NCBI GenBank assembly: GCA_963795335.1 | Contig: CAWCHI010000015.1 | Coordinates: 248,001-312,000 of the forward strand | Length of the DNA: 64,000 nt | Source: Trebonia sp963795335 | GTDB taxonomy: Bacteria; Actinomycetota; Actinomycetes; Streptosporangiales; Streptosporangiaceae | Direction: 5' to 3' | Shown: one piece after another, positions 16,897 through 26,073 of the stretch | Numbering within the stretch: position 1 is the stretch's first letter | Layout: the number at the start of each line of letters is the position of its first letter | Notes under the pieces: generated by a model | Told to the model about the DNA's origin: nothing | The model's database searches: none | What the model saw: the letters and a program-made list of their open reading frames with translations, nothing else | Translations under genes and position numbers: made by a program

Positions 16897-17945
16897 GCGG
16901 TTTCCCCCGTCCCGTCCGGCGCCGGCTGCCCGGGCTCGCCCCCGTGCGTCTCGCCGCCCGTTCCCGGGGCCGGGGGGCGGCTCGCGTTGTCCGGCCCCGT
17001 GTCGGGCCAGACCCCGATGTGGTCGGGCTCCCGCTCCAGCCGGACCCGGTCGCGCAGCCCGAGGGCCTCGGTCATGTCCCGCGGCAGCTGCAGCCGCCCG
17101 GCCCGGTCGAGGACCGCGTACTCGACCGCGTGGCCGAGCGCCCCCGACCCGTCCTCCGCGTCCGCCCGCAAGGTCTCCGTCGCCGTCCGCCCGTCCCTGA
17201 TCGCGATGGTCCGCCGCACCATCGATGACACCGCCGGGTCATGCGTCACCACCAGTACCGTCGCCCCCAGTTCGCTGTTGGCCGTCTGCAGGGCCCCGAA
17301 GACCGAGGCGGCGGTGGCGCTGTCGAGTTCGCCGGTCGGCTCGTCGGCCAGCAGCACCGCGGGCGAGTTAGCCAGCGCGACCGCGATCGCCACCCGCTGC
17401 TGCTCGCCGCCGGACATCTGGTCCGGCCGCCGCCCGGCGCAGTGCGCGACGCCGAGCGTGTCCAGCAGGTCGCCCGCCCGCCGCCGCCCCGTCTGGCCGC
17501 GGGTCCCCGCGAGCCGCAGCGGCAGCTCGATGTTCTGGCTCGCGGTCAGGTAGGGGAGCAGGTTGCGGGCCGTCTGCTGCCAGATGAAGCCGACCACGGA
17601 GCGCCGGTAGCCGAGCCGCTGCCTGGCCGACATGGACGCCAGGTCTTGCCCGGCCACCCGCACCGAGCCCGCGGTCGGGGTGTCCAGCCCGGCCAGGATG
17701 TTCATCAGGGTGGATTTGCCGCTGCCGGACGCGCCCACCAGCGCGGTCAGCTCGCCCCGCCCGATGACCAGGTCAAGGCCCTGCAAGGCCTGCACCTCGA
17801 TGCCCTCGGCGGTGTAGATGCGGACCAGCCGGTCGCACACGATCAGCGCGCCGGCCCCGTAGTCGTCGTGGTCCGGGGTGGCCTCCGCGGCGAGCGCGCC
17901 CACCGTTCCTGCGCCGCCGGTCGTCCCTGAGTCGCCTGCTGTCAT
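16893..17945 (-). CDS. ABC transporter ATP-binding protein, MacB/LolD type
   Basis: The second ATPase of the exporter. It has Walker A 'LVGASGSGKSTLMNILAG', Q-loop 'GFIWQQTARNLLPYL', signature 'MSGGEQQRVAIAVAL', Walker B 'AVLLADEPTGELD' and H-loop 'LVVTHDPAVS'. After the NBD comes a C-terminal extension of about 100 residues containing 'AVLDRAGRLQLPRDM', which looks like an AbrB/SpoVT-like strand segment, and then a Pro/Gly-rich tail. I start at the ATG at 17945, 13 nt after the permease stop. A longer open frame to 18023 exists but would overlap the permease gene. Confidence 0.88.
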   Translation of the reverse strand: MTAGDSGTTGGAGTVGALAAEATPDHDDYGAGALIVCDRLVRIYTAEGIEVQALQGLDLVIGRGELTALVGASGSGKSTLMNILAGLDTPTAGSVRVAGQDLASMSARQRLGYRRSVVGFIWQQTARNLLPYLTASQNIELPLRLAGTRGQTGRRRAGDLLDTLGVAHCAGRRPDQMSGGEQQRVAIAVALANSPAVLLADEPTGELDSATAASVFGALQTANSELGATVLVVTHDPAVSSMVRRTIAIRDGRTATETLRADAEDGSGALGHAVEYAVLDRAGRLQLPRDMTEALGLRDRVRLEREPDHIGVWPDTGPDNASRPPAPGTGGETHGGEPGQPAPDGTGETA

Positions 17946-17958
17946 CTCGACTTCCCGT

Positions 17959-20875
17959 TCACTCGCCAACCCGCAAGGATGAGGCGACGCCGCGCCGCTG
18001 CCCAGCCCAGATCTCTGTACCAAGCGCCAGCGCCGCCAGCACCAGGAGCCCAGCCAGCGGCAGCGCGACCGCGGCGACGTCCGGCACCAGCGGCACCGCC
18101 GCGCTCGAGCCGGTGAACACCGACAGGTTGATCACCGGCCGCACGACCGGCGGCAGCACCAGGGCACAGGCCCAGGCCGCCAGCGCCGCCGCGATCACGG
18201 CCGGCAGCAGCTCGAGCGCCACCACGCGGACGCGCTGCCCCGGGCCGAGGCCCATGGTGGCCAGCCGGGCGAGGGTGGCGTCGCGCTCGGCCGCCCCCAG
18301 CGCCAGCTCGAGCAGCATCACCGCGAGCCCGAGGGCCGCGGCGGCGACGATCGACAGCGTGATCACCGTCATCGCCCCGTGCTGCAGCGGCGCCCCGCTC
18401 AGCCCGGCCAGCACGTCTGACCGGAAGGTCACCGCGCCGCCCGGAAGGTCCTGGCGCACCAGCGCGGTCAGCTGCCTGTGACCGATTCCCGGTCCGGTCA
18501 GCAGGAGGTGGTTGGCCAGCACGGGGACGGCCGGCGTGGCCGAGGAGCGCAGCGCCGCCAGCGGCATGACGATGAAGGCGGCACTGCCGGCCAGCGTGGG
18601 GGTAATCGTCACCGCTGGAGCCTGCGGCACTGCGGGCGTGCTCGCGAGCGTGCCGGCCACCTGGACCCGGAGCGGGCTGATCTGCCCGGTCGTGCTCAGC
18701 GCGACGGTACCGCGGCCGAGTGCCGCCGCGGCCGACGGCGAGGCCAGGACCGGCTGCGCCGCTCCGGCGACGGCCGTCGTGAGCAGCCCGGCCGGCACCG
18801 CCGGGTACCCCTCGGTCGCGGCGACCAGGGCCGCGTAGCCGGCCGGGTCGACCGCTACCCCGGTGACCTGGGTGCCGTCCGGCGGTGAACCAGTTGGCCT
18901 GGTAGACCTGGGCCGCGTGGTCCACCCCGGGAACCCGGGCGATCGCGCTGGCCGCGGCGGCGGGGATGGTGAAGTCCGGCGCAGCCGGCGACGGGGTGAT
19001 CACAGCGTCCGCCCCGAGGGTGCTCCACGAGGCGGCGACCTGGCCGTTGATTACCGCGTCGCGCACCATGCCGGCGAACGCGGCCACTGTGAGCGCCAGC
19101 ACCAGGGCGAACGCGGGCAGGGCGGGGGTCAGCGTGCTGCGCGCCGCCCGGGCCAGCCCGAGGAAGGCGGGCGCGCCCGCAGTCCTGGCCGCCGCCCGCA
19201 GCAGCCAGCGCAGCACCAGGGGGTACAGCCGGGTCACGATGATGACGGCCGGGATCGCGACCAGGACCGGGGCGGCGCTGGTGTAGAGGTTCACGCCCGC
19301 GCCCGGTTGCAGGCCCTGCTGGCGGAAGATGAAGATGCCGCCGGCAGACCCCAGGATCAGGAAGACTTCCAGCACTGCCCGGGCCCGCGCCCGTGACCGT
19401 GGCCCGCCCGCGCGCCGGTCGCGGGCTGCCCGGTCGCGGGCGGCCGAGCGCAGCCGGTACCGCCCAGCCGTCAGCAGGGCGGGCCCGGCCACCACGACCA
19501 CCAGCACCGCCGCGACCGGCAGCCACCAGGTCCCGCTCGCTCCATCGGGCTGCAGGCCGCCCGCGGACGGCACCACCGCAACGCCGAGCGCCACCCCCGC
19601 GGCCAGCGCGGGCACGCACAGCAGGGCGGCTTCACCCGCGACGGTGCCGGACAACCGCCGCAGCGACGCGCCCCGCGCCCGGATCAGCGTCAGCTCGGCC
19701 GACCGCCGCAGCACGACCATGCGCGCGGTGAGCAGCAGGACCACCAGGGCGGCCACGGTCAGGCTCGCGTACAGCAGCCACAGCAGCACGTCAGCCGACT
19801 GCGCCGCCGTGATGAACGGGGCCAGCTGGCTGACCAGGCCAGTGGAGGCGGTGAGCACCGCCGAGACCGGGCCGAGGTCGCCCGGCAGCGCCAGCTCCTG
19901 GCTGCTGAGGCCGGTCAGCGCGTCACTCAGCGGCTGCGCCTGGCCGCCGGTGACCTGGTTCAGCGCCAGCGGGAACATCCACTGCACGTTGATCCCGGCG
20001 GCGCCGAAGTCGGCCTGCACCGCCTCGCTCGCGCCGGGCATGACGAGGACCCCGCCGACCCAGTACGGCGGGCCGACGCGGGGGTACTGGAGGCTGGGAA
20101 ACACCGCCGCCGGGTCGGAAGTCCAGAAGGCCGAGTCCGGGTCCTGGGCCGCCACGATCCCGCTCACCTTGAAGGTGATCGTGGACGGCTGCCCGGTCTG
20201 CACCAGGTCGGGCCCGGCTGTCTGCATCATCGATCCGGCCTTGAGCCCGAACCGGGCCGCCGTCTGCTGGGTGACCAGCACCTGGATCAGCGGGTAGAAG
20301 CCGCCGCCGCCGGCCAGCTGGGCGGCGCCCGACTTAGCCACCGGGGTGGCCGGGAACGCTCCCGACAGCAGCCGGACGTGCTGACGCAGCGGCTGCCGGC
20401 AGGCGACCTCGACTTCCGTGGTGGTGCCGCCGACCCCGGGGGGCGCCGATGACAGCGCGTTCAGCCGGGACGTCAGCGCCACCCAGTCGGCCGCCGGGGG
20501 GGCGAGGCGCACCACCCCCTGGTTAAGGTCGCGGCGCAGTCCGGTGCCGATCTCGCCCGCCGTGGCCGGCGACAGGTTGCCCTGCTGCTGCGGCGGCAGC
20601 GCGCTGACGACGGACTGCCACCCGCTGGCGACCTGGATCGTGGACGAAAGCAGGGGCGTGGCGGCGATCGTCTGGCGCAGCGCCTGGGTCCTGGTGGTGA
20701 GGGCTTCCCTGACTCCGGCGGTGGCGGCGAACACCACCAGCAGGGTCAGCAGCGCCAGCCAGACGGTGATGCCGCGGGGCGGGCGCCAGTTCCGGCGCCC
20801 GCGCGGCTGGCCTGGTGCCGCTGCGCGGGCGGTCCCGGTGCCCGCGTCGCCCGTGCGCATGTCGCCGGTCCTCAC
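17959..20875 (-). CDS. FtsX-like ABC transporter permease (one frame break)
   Basis: A large permease of roughly 970 residues with an N-terminal helix ('GITVWLALLTLLVVFAATAG'), a long extracellular domain, a cluster of membrane helices ('VLLWLLYASLTVAALVVLLL', then 'ARMVVLRRSAELTLIRARGA', the FtsX motif), a second extracellular domain and a C-terminal helix set ending 'GVASSLRVGE'. Near 18883 the frame breaks: 'ANWFTA' is followed by a shifted 'DGTQVTGVAVDPAGY', consistent with one inserted G. The GTG at 20875 overlaps the upstream permease stop by 4 nt. FtsX/MacB-type permeases act as mechanotransmitters or exporters of lipids, peptides or drugs. Confidence 0.82.
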
Positions 20876-23800
20876 GCCGCCTCCGCCGCACGCAGCTCGG
20901 CCGCCGGGTCGGGACGGCGGAAGACGACCAGCGCGGCCGCCAGCGCGGGCACGATCGCCACCACCGCCGCCAGCGGCAGCGTCTGCTGCAGGTCGAACAG
21001 CGTATCCGGGGGCGGGACCGGGGCCTGCGCCGTCGCGGTCAGGGTGACGGCAGGCACGAGCAGCCGGGCCACGACGGTGCCGAGTACCAGCCCGAGCGCC
21101 GCCGACGGCACCGAGAGGAGCAGCTTCTCCAGGAACAGGCGCGCGGCGGCGGACCGCTGGGTCACGCCCAGCGCGGCCAGCAGCGCGTTCTCGGCCCGGC
21201 GCTGGCGCACGTCGGCCGCTATCGAGACCCAGAAGCCGGTGATCGCCAGCAGTGCGGCGGCCACCGCCATCGCCAGCAGCGCCTGCTGCGGCGCCGCCGA
21301 CAGGGGATCGGACCTGATGGCCGCGGTCAGCGCGACCCTGCTGGTCACCGCCGCTCCCGGCGGCAGCGACGCGGCCAGCGCGGGTGGCACCGCCGCGCCG
21401 CCGGTGGCCAGCCACCACTGGTCGACCATCAGCGGGGTGGCCCCCTTCCCCACCAGGTAGGCCTGGACAGCCGGCAGGTCCACGATGAGGGCGCTGCCGC
21501 TTACGGCCGGGAACGAACTGGCCACCGCGACGATGCGGACCGGGACGTTCACGCCGTTGACCGTCGTGAGGACGACGTCGGCCACGCTGCTCTTGTTCGC
21601 CTCGACGAACGCCCGCGTCGCGATCCCCGGGATCGCCGCCGGGGTGGCGCCCGCGGCGGTCAGGGTGACCTCGCCGCCGGCCGGCGCCGGGATGTATGAG
21701 TTGCCCAGCGGGTCGTAGATGACGCCGTAGCCAGGGTCGAAGGACAGCGCGGCGCCACCGGGGGCGGCCTGCCAGCCATTCGCCTGCGGGTCCCGCGAGG
21801 GGCTGGGACTGGGCGGCCCGGCTTCCTGGTTGTCGAGTTGGCTTGAACTTGCGCTGGCGGTGAAGCTGGCGGCCGACGCGCCCGCGACGGTAAGCGTGGC
21901 GGGCATGCTGGCCCTGGACGTCTCCGGCATCGTGTAGCTCAGCACGACCTGAATCAGCCGGAGCGGGTAGGCGACGTCACTGCCGCCGAGCGGGGCGGTC
22001 AGCACGTGCGGCCGGCCGTCGGCAGGCAGCGGGGCGGTGGCCGGCAGCTGGTAGGCGGCCCCGTTGGCGTCGGTCACCGTGAGCACCGCGGTGACCGGGC
22101 CCAGATTCGCGCGGCTGAGCGTGGCCGTGAACGTGACCGCACGCGGCCGTCCGGGGATGGCGGCGCCGGCGGCGGCCCTGGGGGTGATCGCCGTGAAGAG
22201 CGCGCTGGCGGGCAGCGGGGATTCATCTGCGCGCAGGCGCACCACCGGCTCGGCCTGGGCCGCGTTGATCGCCAGCACGTTGGCCGGCGTCGCCTGGACC
22301 GGGGCGGCCGCCATGGCCGCGCGCACCCCCGGCGCCCCGCTGACCTTCGCGCCGGAGCCCACGGCGAGCGGGGTAGCCAGTCCAACCTGGACGTCGCCCC
22401 CGGTGGCGAAGGCCGCCTGGTCGGCCGCCGAGCGGGACCAGCTGGCGTGCTGCGCGAGGGCCAGCGTGCCGGTGCCGACCGCCATGATCAGCAGCAGTGC
22501 GGCGCCCCCCTGGCGCAGCGGCTGGCGGCTGAACTGCCAGCCTGCCAGTGCCCCGATGAGGCCGCGGCCCCGGGCCGCCAGCCGGTCGGTGGCGCGGGCC
22601 CCCGCGGGCAGCAGCCGCAGCGTCGCGATTGTGCCCCCGGCCAGGGCCAGCGCGGGCGCCAGCACGAGGACCGGGTCAACCGACGGTGTCCCGCTGCCGG
22701 CCGACGTGGTGACGGCGGAGTAGCGCCGCAGCTGCCAGCCCGCCAGGACCGCCAGCGCGATGACCGCCAGGTCGAGGCCGGCCCGGGTCGCCCCGGCCAC
22801 CGCCGCCTGGCGGCCGCGGCGGACGCGCGCTTCGGTCGCGCCCGGCCCGCGCAGGACCGGGAACAACATCGCGCCGATGGCGACCACGGCGATGACGGCC
22901 GCAGCCGCCAGGGCGTCGAGCCAGGTGCCGGCCGCGGTGGCGCTGACCCCGTTGACGGCGCCCCCGTCGAGCGTGCGGGCCAGGAGCCGGGCCAGCCAGA
23001 CCCCGCCCGCGCCGCCGGCCAGGGCCGTGACCACGGCCAGCGGGATCACCTCGGCCGCGGTCAGCCGGGAGAGCTGCCATCTGGTCGCCCCGCGGGCGGT
23101 CAGCAGCGCCGTCTCGCCCTCGCGCTGGGCCGCCAGCAGCCGGGCCACTGCGATCAGGGCTGCCGTCGCCAGCACCACGAGCTGCAGGGCGCTGATCGCC
23201 AGCAGCGACCGGGCCACCGCGAGGTTGGCGTCGGTATCGGCCAGCACGGTCGGCAGGCTGGTGACGATCTGGACCGAGCCCAGCGCACCGGAGCTGGCGG
23301 CCTCGGCCGGCAGCGCGCTTACCCGGGCGGAGACGGCCGCCAGGCCGGAATCCGGGAAGCGGGTCATGTCGGGCTGGGCCACCCAGGTCCCGGTGGCCGC
23401 GGACAGCAGGCCGCTCGACGCGGGGGAGGCGGCGAGCTGAGGGGAGAACGCCGACTGCGCCACCACCAGCGGTCCGAAGGTGGTGAAGCCGCCCGCGGTG
23501 CTCGCGCCACTGGCGGGCACGCTGTTCAGTTGCCAGTAGGAGGCGGCCGGACCGGACAGCTGGCGTTGCGCGAACAGGCCGGTGAGCCTGAACGTCACCA
23601 CCGCGTTGGACGACCGGTCACGCACCTTGAGCAGGTCGCCTGGCTGCAGCTTGAGCAGGCTGGCCGTGGTGGCGGGCAGCGCCGCCGGAATGGGCGTGCC
23701 CGCCGCCTGCGGGGACGCCCCGGGCCAGCCACCGGACACCAGCACGGCGTGCGCCGTGATGCCGTCGAGCGACGCGGCCTCCAGCACCGGCGTGTTCCCT

Positions 23801-24153
23801 TTGTCGCCGGGCGGCCGGGCGGGCAGCGCCCCCGGCACCAGGCCGAGCGGGTCGGACCAGATCCCGTTCCAGAAGTCGGCCGGCACCCCGGGCAGGGCCG
23901 AGCTGACCGCCGACCGCAGCGCATCCGTGGTTGCCGACACGTTGGTCCCGGAGAACGACCCGGTCGCGATCAAGGCGGTGCCGGGCGCGGCCGCCAGGTC
24001 GTGCCGGACGGCCTGGGGGAGCGCTTGGCCGGCGAAGGCGCCCAGGGCCGCCGCCACCGCCGCGGCGACGAGCGTGGTCAGCGCGGCGGCCGCGATCACT
24101 ACCCAGTGCGCGGCCATCCGGCGAGTAGGAAGCGGACCACGCGCGGTAAACAC
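20872..24153 (-). CDS. FtsX-like ABC transporter permease
   Basis: A permease of about 1,093 residues, first gene of the four-gene exporter operon. An N-terminal membrane helix ('HWVVIAAAALTTLVAAAVAA') is followed by an extracellular region, an FtsX helix bundle ('LLAAQREGETALLTARGATR' flanked by helices), a second very large extracellular domain with Ser/Pro-rich linkers, and a C-terminal bundle with 'ITGFWVSIAADVRQRRAENA'. The start is uncertain. I prefer GTG 24153 because the open frame to 24234 would consume the AT-rich, promoter-like stretch before the divergent proS gene; ATG 24116 is also possible. Two permeases plus two ATPases suggest a heterodimeric MacB-like machine. The cargo is unknown. 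Confidence 0.82.
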   Translation of the reverse strand: MFTARGPLPTRRMAAHWVVIAAAALTTLVAAAVAAALGAFAGQALPQAVRHDLAAAPGTALIATGSFSGTNVSATTDALRSAVSSALPGVPADFWNGIWSDPLGLVPGALPARPPGDKGNTPVLEAASLDGITAHAVLVSGGWPGASPQAAGTPIPAALPATTASLLKLQPGDLLKVRDRSSNAVVTFRLTGLFAQRQLSGPAASYWQLNSVPASGASTAGGFTTFGPLVVAQSAFSPQLAASPASSGLLSAATGTWVAQPDMTRFPDSGLAAVSARVSALPAEAASSGALGSVQIVTSLPTVLADTDANLAVARSLLAISALQLVVLATAALIAVARLLAAQREGETALLTARGATRWQLSRLTAAEVIPLAVVTALAGGAGGVWLARLLARTLDGGAVNGVSATAAGTWLDALAAAAVIAVVAIGAMLFPVLRGPGATEARVRRGRQAAVAGATRAGLDLAVIALAVLAGWQLRRYSAVTTSAGSGTPSVDPVLVLAPALALAGGTIATLRLLPAGARATDRLAARGRGLIGALAGWQFSRQPLRQGGAALLLIMAVGTGTLALAQHASWSRSAADQAAFATGGDVQVGLATPLAVGSGAKVSGAPGVRAAMAAAPVQATPANVLAINAAQAEPVVRLRADESPLPASALFTAITPRAAAGAAIPGRPRAVTFTATLSRANLGPVTAVLTVTDANGAAYQLPATAPLPADGRPHVLTAPLGGSDVAYPLRLIQVVLSYTMPETSRASMPATLTVAGASAASFTASASSSQLDNQEAGPPSPSPSRDPQANGWQAAPGGAALSFDPGYGVIYDPLGNSYIPAPAGGEVTLTAAGATPAAIPGIATRAFVEANKSSVADVVLTTVNGVNVPVRIVAVASSFPAVSGSALIVDLPAVQAYLVGKGATPLMVDQWWLATGGAAVPPALAASLPPGAAVTSRVALTAAIRSDPLSAAPQQALLAMAVAAALLAITGFWVSIAADVRQRRAENALLAALGVTQRSAAARLFLEKLLLSVPSAALGLVLGTVVARLLVPAVTLTATAQAPVPPPDTLFDLQQTLPLAAVVAIVPALAAALVVFRRPDPAAELRAAEAA

Positions 24154-24245
24154 GACCCGTAAGGATTGCGCAAAAAACTTACACTGGCAAATAGCGGCCG
24201 GAAAACGGTTCGGTACGGGCTCACGGCATGTCATAGCCTCGGAAC

Positions 24246-25685
24246 GTGGCGCGCGATGAACGCGGGGTGACCCCGCAGAGCGAGGATTTCTCTGCCTGGT
24301 ACAACGAGCTGGTCGTGAAGGCCGAGCTGGTGGACCGGGGGCCGGTGCGCGGGACGATGGTGATCCGTCCCTACGGGTACCGGATCTGGGAGCTGCTGCA
24401 GGCCGACCTGGACCGGCGGATCAAGGAGACCGGCCATGTCAACGCCTACTTCCCGCTGCTGATCCCGGAGAGCTACCTCAAGCGCGAAGCCGAGCACGTG
24501 GAGGGGTTCGCGCCCGAGCTGGCCGTGGTCACCCACGCGGGCGGCAAAGAGCTGGAAGAGCCGCTGATCGTCCGGCCGACCTCGGAGACCGTCATCGGTG
24601 AGATGATGGCCCGCTGGATCAGCTCGCACCGGGACCTGCCGATGCTGCTGAATCAGTGGGCCAACGTGGTCCGCTGGGAGATGCGGCCGCGGATGTTCCT
24701 GCGGACCACCGAGTTCCTGTGGCAGGAGGGGCATACCGCCCACGCCGACGAGGCCGACGCGATGGCGGAGACGCTGCTGTCGCTCGACACTTACAAGCGG
24801 GTCGCCCGCGACGTGGCCGCCATTCCGGTGGTCGACGGCGAGAAGACGGCGGGCGAGCGCTTCCCCGGCGCGGTCCGGACCTACACCGTCGAGGGGATGA
24901 TGCGCGACGGACGCGCCTTGCAGTCCGGCACGTCGCACTACCTGGGCACCAACTTCGCGCGGGCGTTCGGCATCCAGTACACCGACGAGACCGGCGCGCA
25001 GCAGTTCTGCCACACCACGTCCTGGGGGATGAGTACCCGCATGGTGGGCGGGGTGATCATGACCCACGGCGACGACAAGGGGCTCGTGCTGCCCCCGCTG
25101 GTCGCGCCGCACCAGGTCGTGATCGTCCCGATCGGCCGCGGCGACCAGGCGGAACAGGTCCTGCCGCCCGCCCGGGAGCTGGCCGCGCGGCTCACCCGGG
25201 CTGGCCTCCGGGCCCACGTGGACACCCGGACGCAGTTTTCTCCCGGGTTCAAGTTCAACGACTGGGAAATGCGCGGTGTGCCCGTCCGGCTCGAGCTCGG
25301 CCCCCGCGACCTGGCCGCCGGGACCGCGCTGATGTCGACCCGCCTCGGCACCGGGAAGTCCGCGATCCCCCTGGAGGCCGCCCCCGCCCTGCTGGCGGAC
25401 GAGCTGACCGCCTTCCAGGCCCTCCTGCTCGCCCGGGCGACCGAGTTCCGTGACTCGCACACCGCCGTCGTGAACGACTGGGAGGAGTTCACCGAGGCGG
25501 TCAAGACCGGCTGGGCGCTGGCGTTCCACTGCGGCCTGACCGAGTGCGAGGACGAGATCAAGGCCGCTACCTCGGCCACGGCGCGGGTCATCCCGGCCGA
25601 GGGCCCACACGAAGAGGGCCGCTGTGTCCGCTGTGACCTTCCCGCGGCCTATGGCAAGCGGGTCATCTTCGGCCGGGCCTACTAA
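24246..25685 (+). CDS. proS: Prolyl-tRNA synthetase, archaeal/eukaryotic type
   Basis: A 479-residue class II synthetase that charges tRNA-Pro. It has motif 1-like 'GTMVIRPYGYRIWELLQADL', 'EEPLIVRPTSETVIGEMMARW', motif 2 'RWEMRPRMFLRTTEFLWQEG' with 'HTAHADEADA', and motif 3 in 'CHTTSWGMSTRMVGGVIM'. The anticodon domain ('VVIVPIGRGDQAE') is followed by a C-terminal domain with paired cysteines ('HCGLTECEDEIK', 'GRCVRCDLPA') and a terminal 'FGRAY' ending in Tyr. There is no editing INS domain between motifs 2 and 3. These marks define the archaeal/eukaryotic class rather than the longer bacterial ProRS. The GTG start is at 24246. Confidence 0.93.
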   Translation: MARDERGVTPQSEDFSAWYNELVVKAELVDRGPVRGTMVIRPYGYRIWELLQADLDRRIKETGHVNAYFPLLIPESYLKREAEHVEGFAPELAVVTHAGGKELEEPLIVRPTSETVIGEMMARWISSHRDLPMLLNQWANVVRWEMRPRMFLRTTEFLWQEGHTAHADEADAMAETLLSLDTYKRVARDVAAIPVVDGEKTAGERFPGAVRTYTVEGMMRDGRALQSGTSHYLGTNFARAFGIQYTDETGAQQFCHTTSWGMSTRMVGGVIMTHGDDKGLVLPPLVAPHQVVIVPIGRGDQAEQVLPPARELAARLTRAGLRAHVDTRTQFSPGFKFNDWEMRGVPVRLELGPRDLAAGTALMSTRLGTGKSAIPLEAAPALLADELTAFQALLLARATEFRDSHTAVVNDWEEFTEAVKTGWALAFHCGLTECEDEIKAATSATARVIPAEGPHEEGRCVRCDLPAAYGKRVIFGRAY

Positions 25686-26073
25686 CCCCCGGGACGGCAG
25701 CACGCCGTCACCCCGACGGCCGCCACTTCCTTCACAGCCGCCACGCCCGCCCCACTTCGCGCCGGATGAGGAAGGAGTGTTTCCCAGGCCCCCGGAGGGA
25801 AAGTGGTACGGCCGGATTTGCCGCTTATGGAAGCAATTACGCAGGGCGTGTCGCTCGCGAACTACCCTCCTCCGGCTGGCCCAGGCGCTACGTTGGTTTG
25901 GACACGGGCCGGTAACGGCGGGCAAATGTCTGGTTGTGGGTCGTTCTGCCGGAATCTGGCGCAGCCACTTCCGCCGATATGCCCGTTCCGGTAGCGAACG
26001 TAGGCATTTGCCGAGATGATGTTGTGATCTTGGCGAACTCTAGGTACCACAGACAACACGAGGTGACCGCCAT
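25686..26073. other. Intergenic region upstream of the Tyr/Gly-rich membrane protein gene
   Basis: 388 bp without a convincing gene. Short frames here are not supported by ribosome-binding sites. The last part carries GAGGTGA 7 nt before the ATG at 26074, and AT-richer DNA (26000-26050) that probably holds the promoter. I see no clear -35/-10 pair and no terminator hairpin after proS. Confidence 0.5.
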
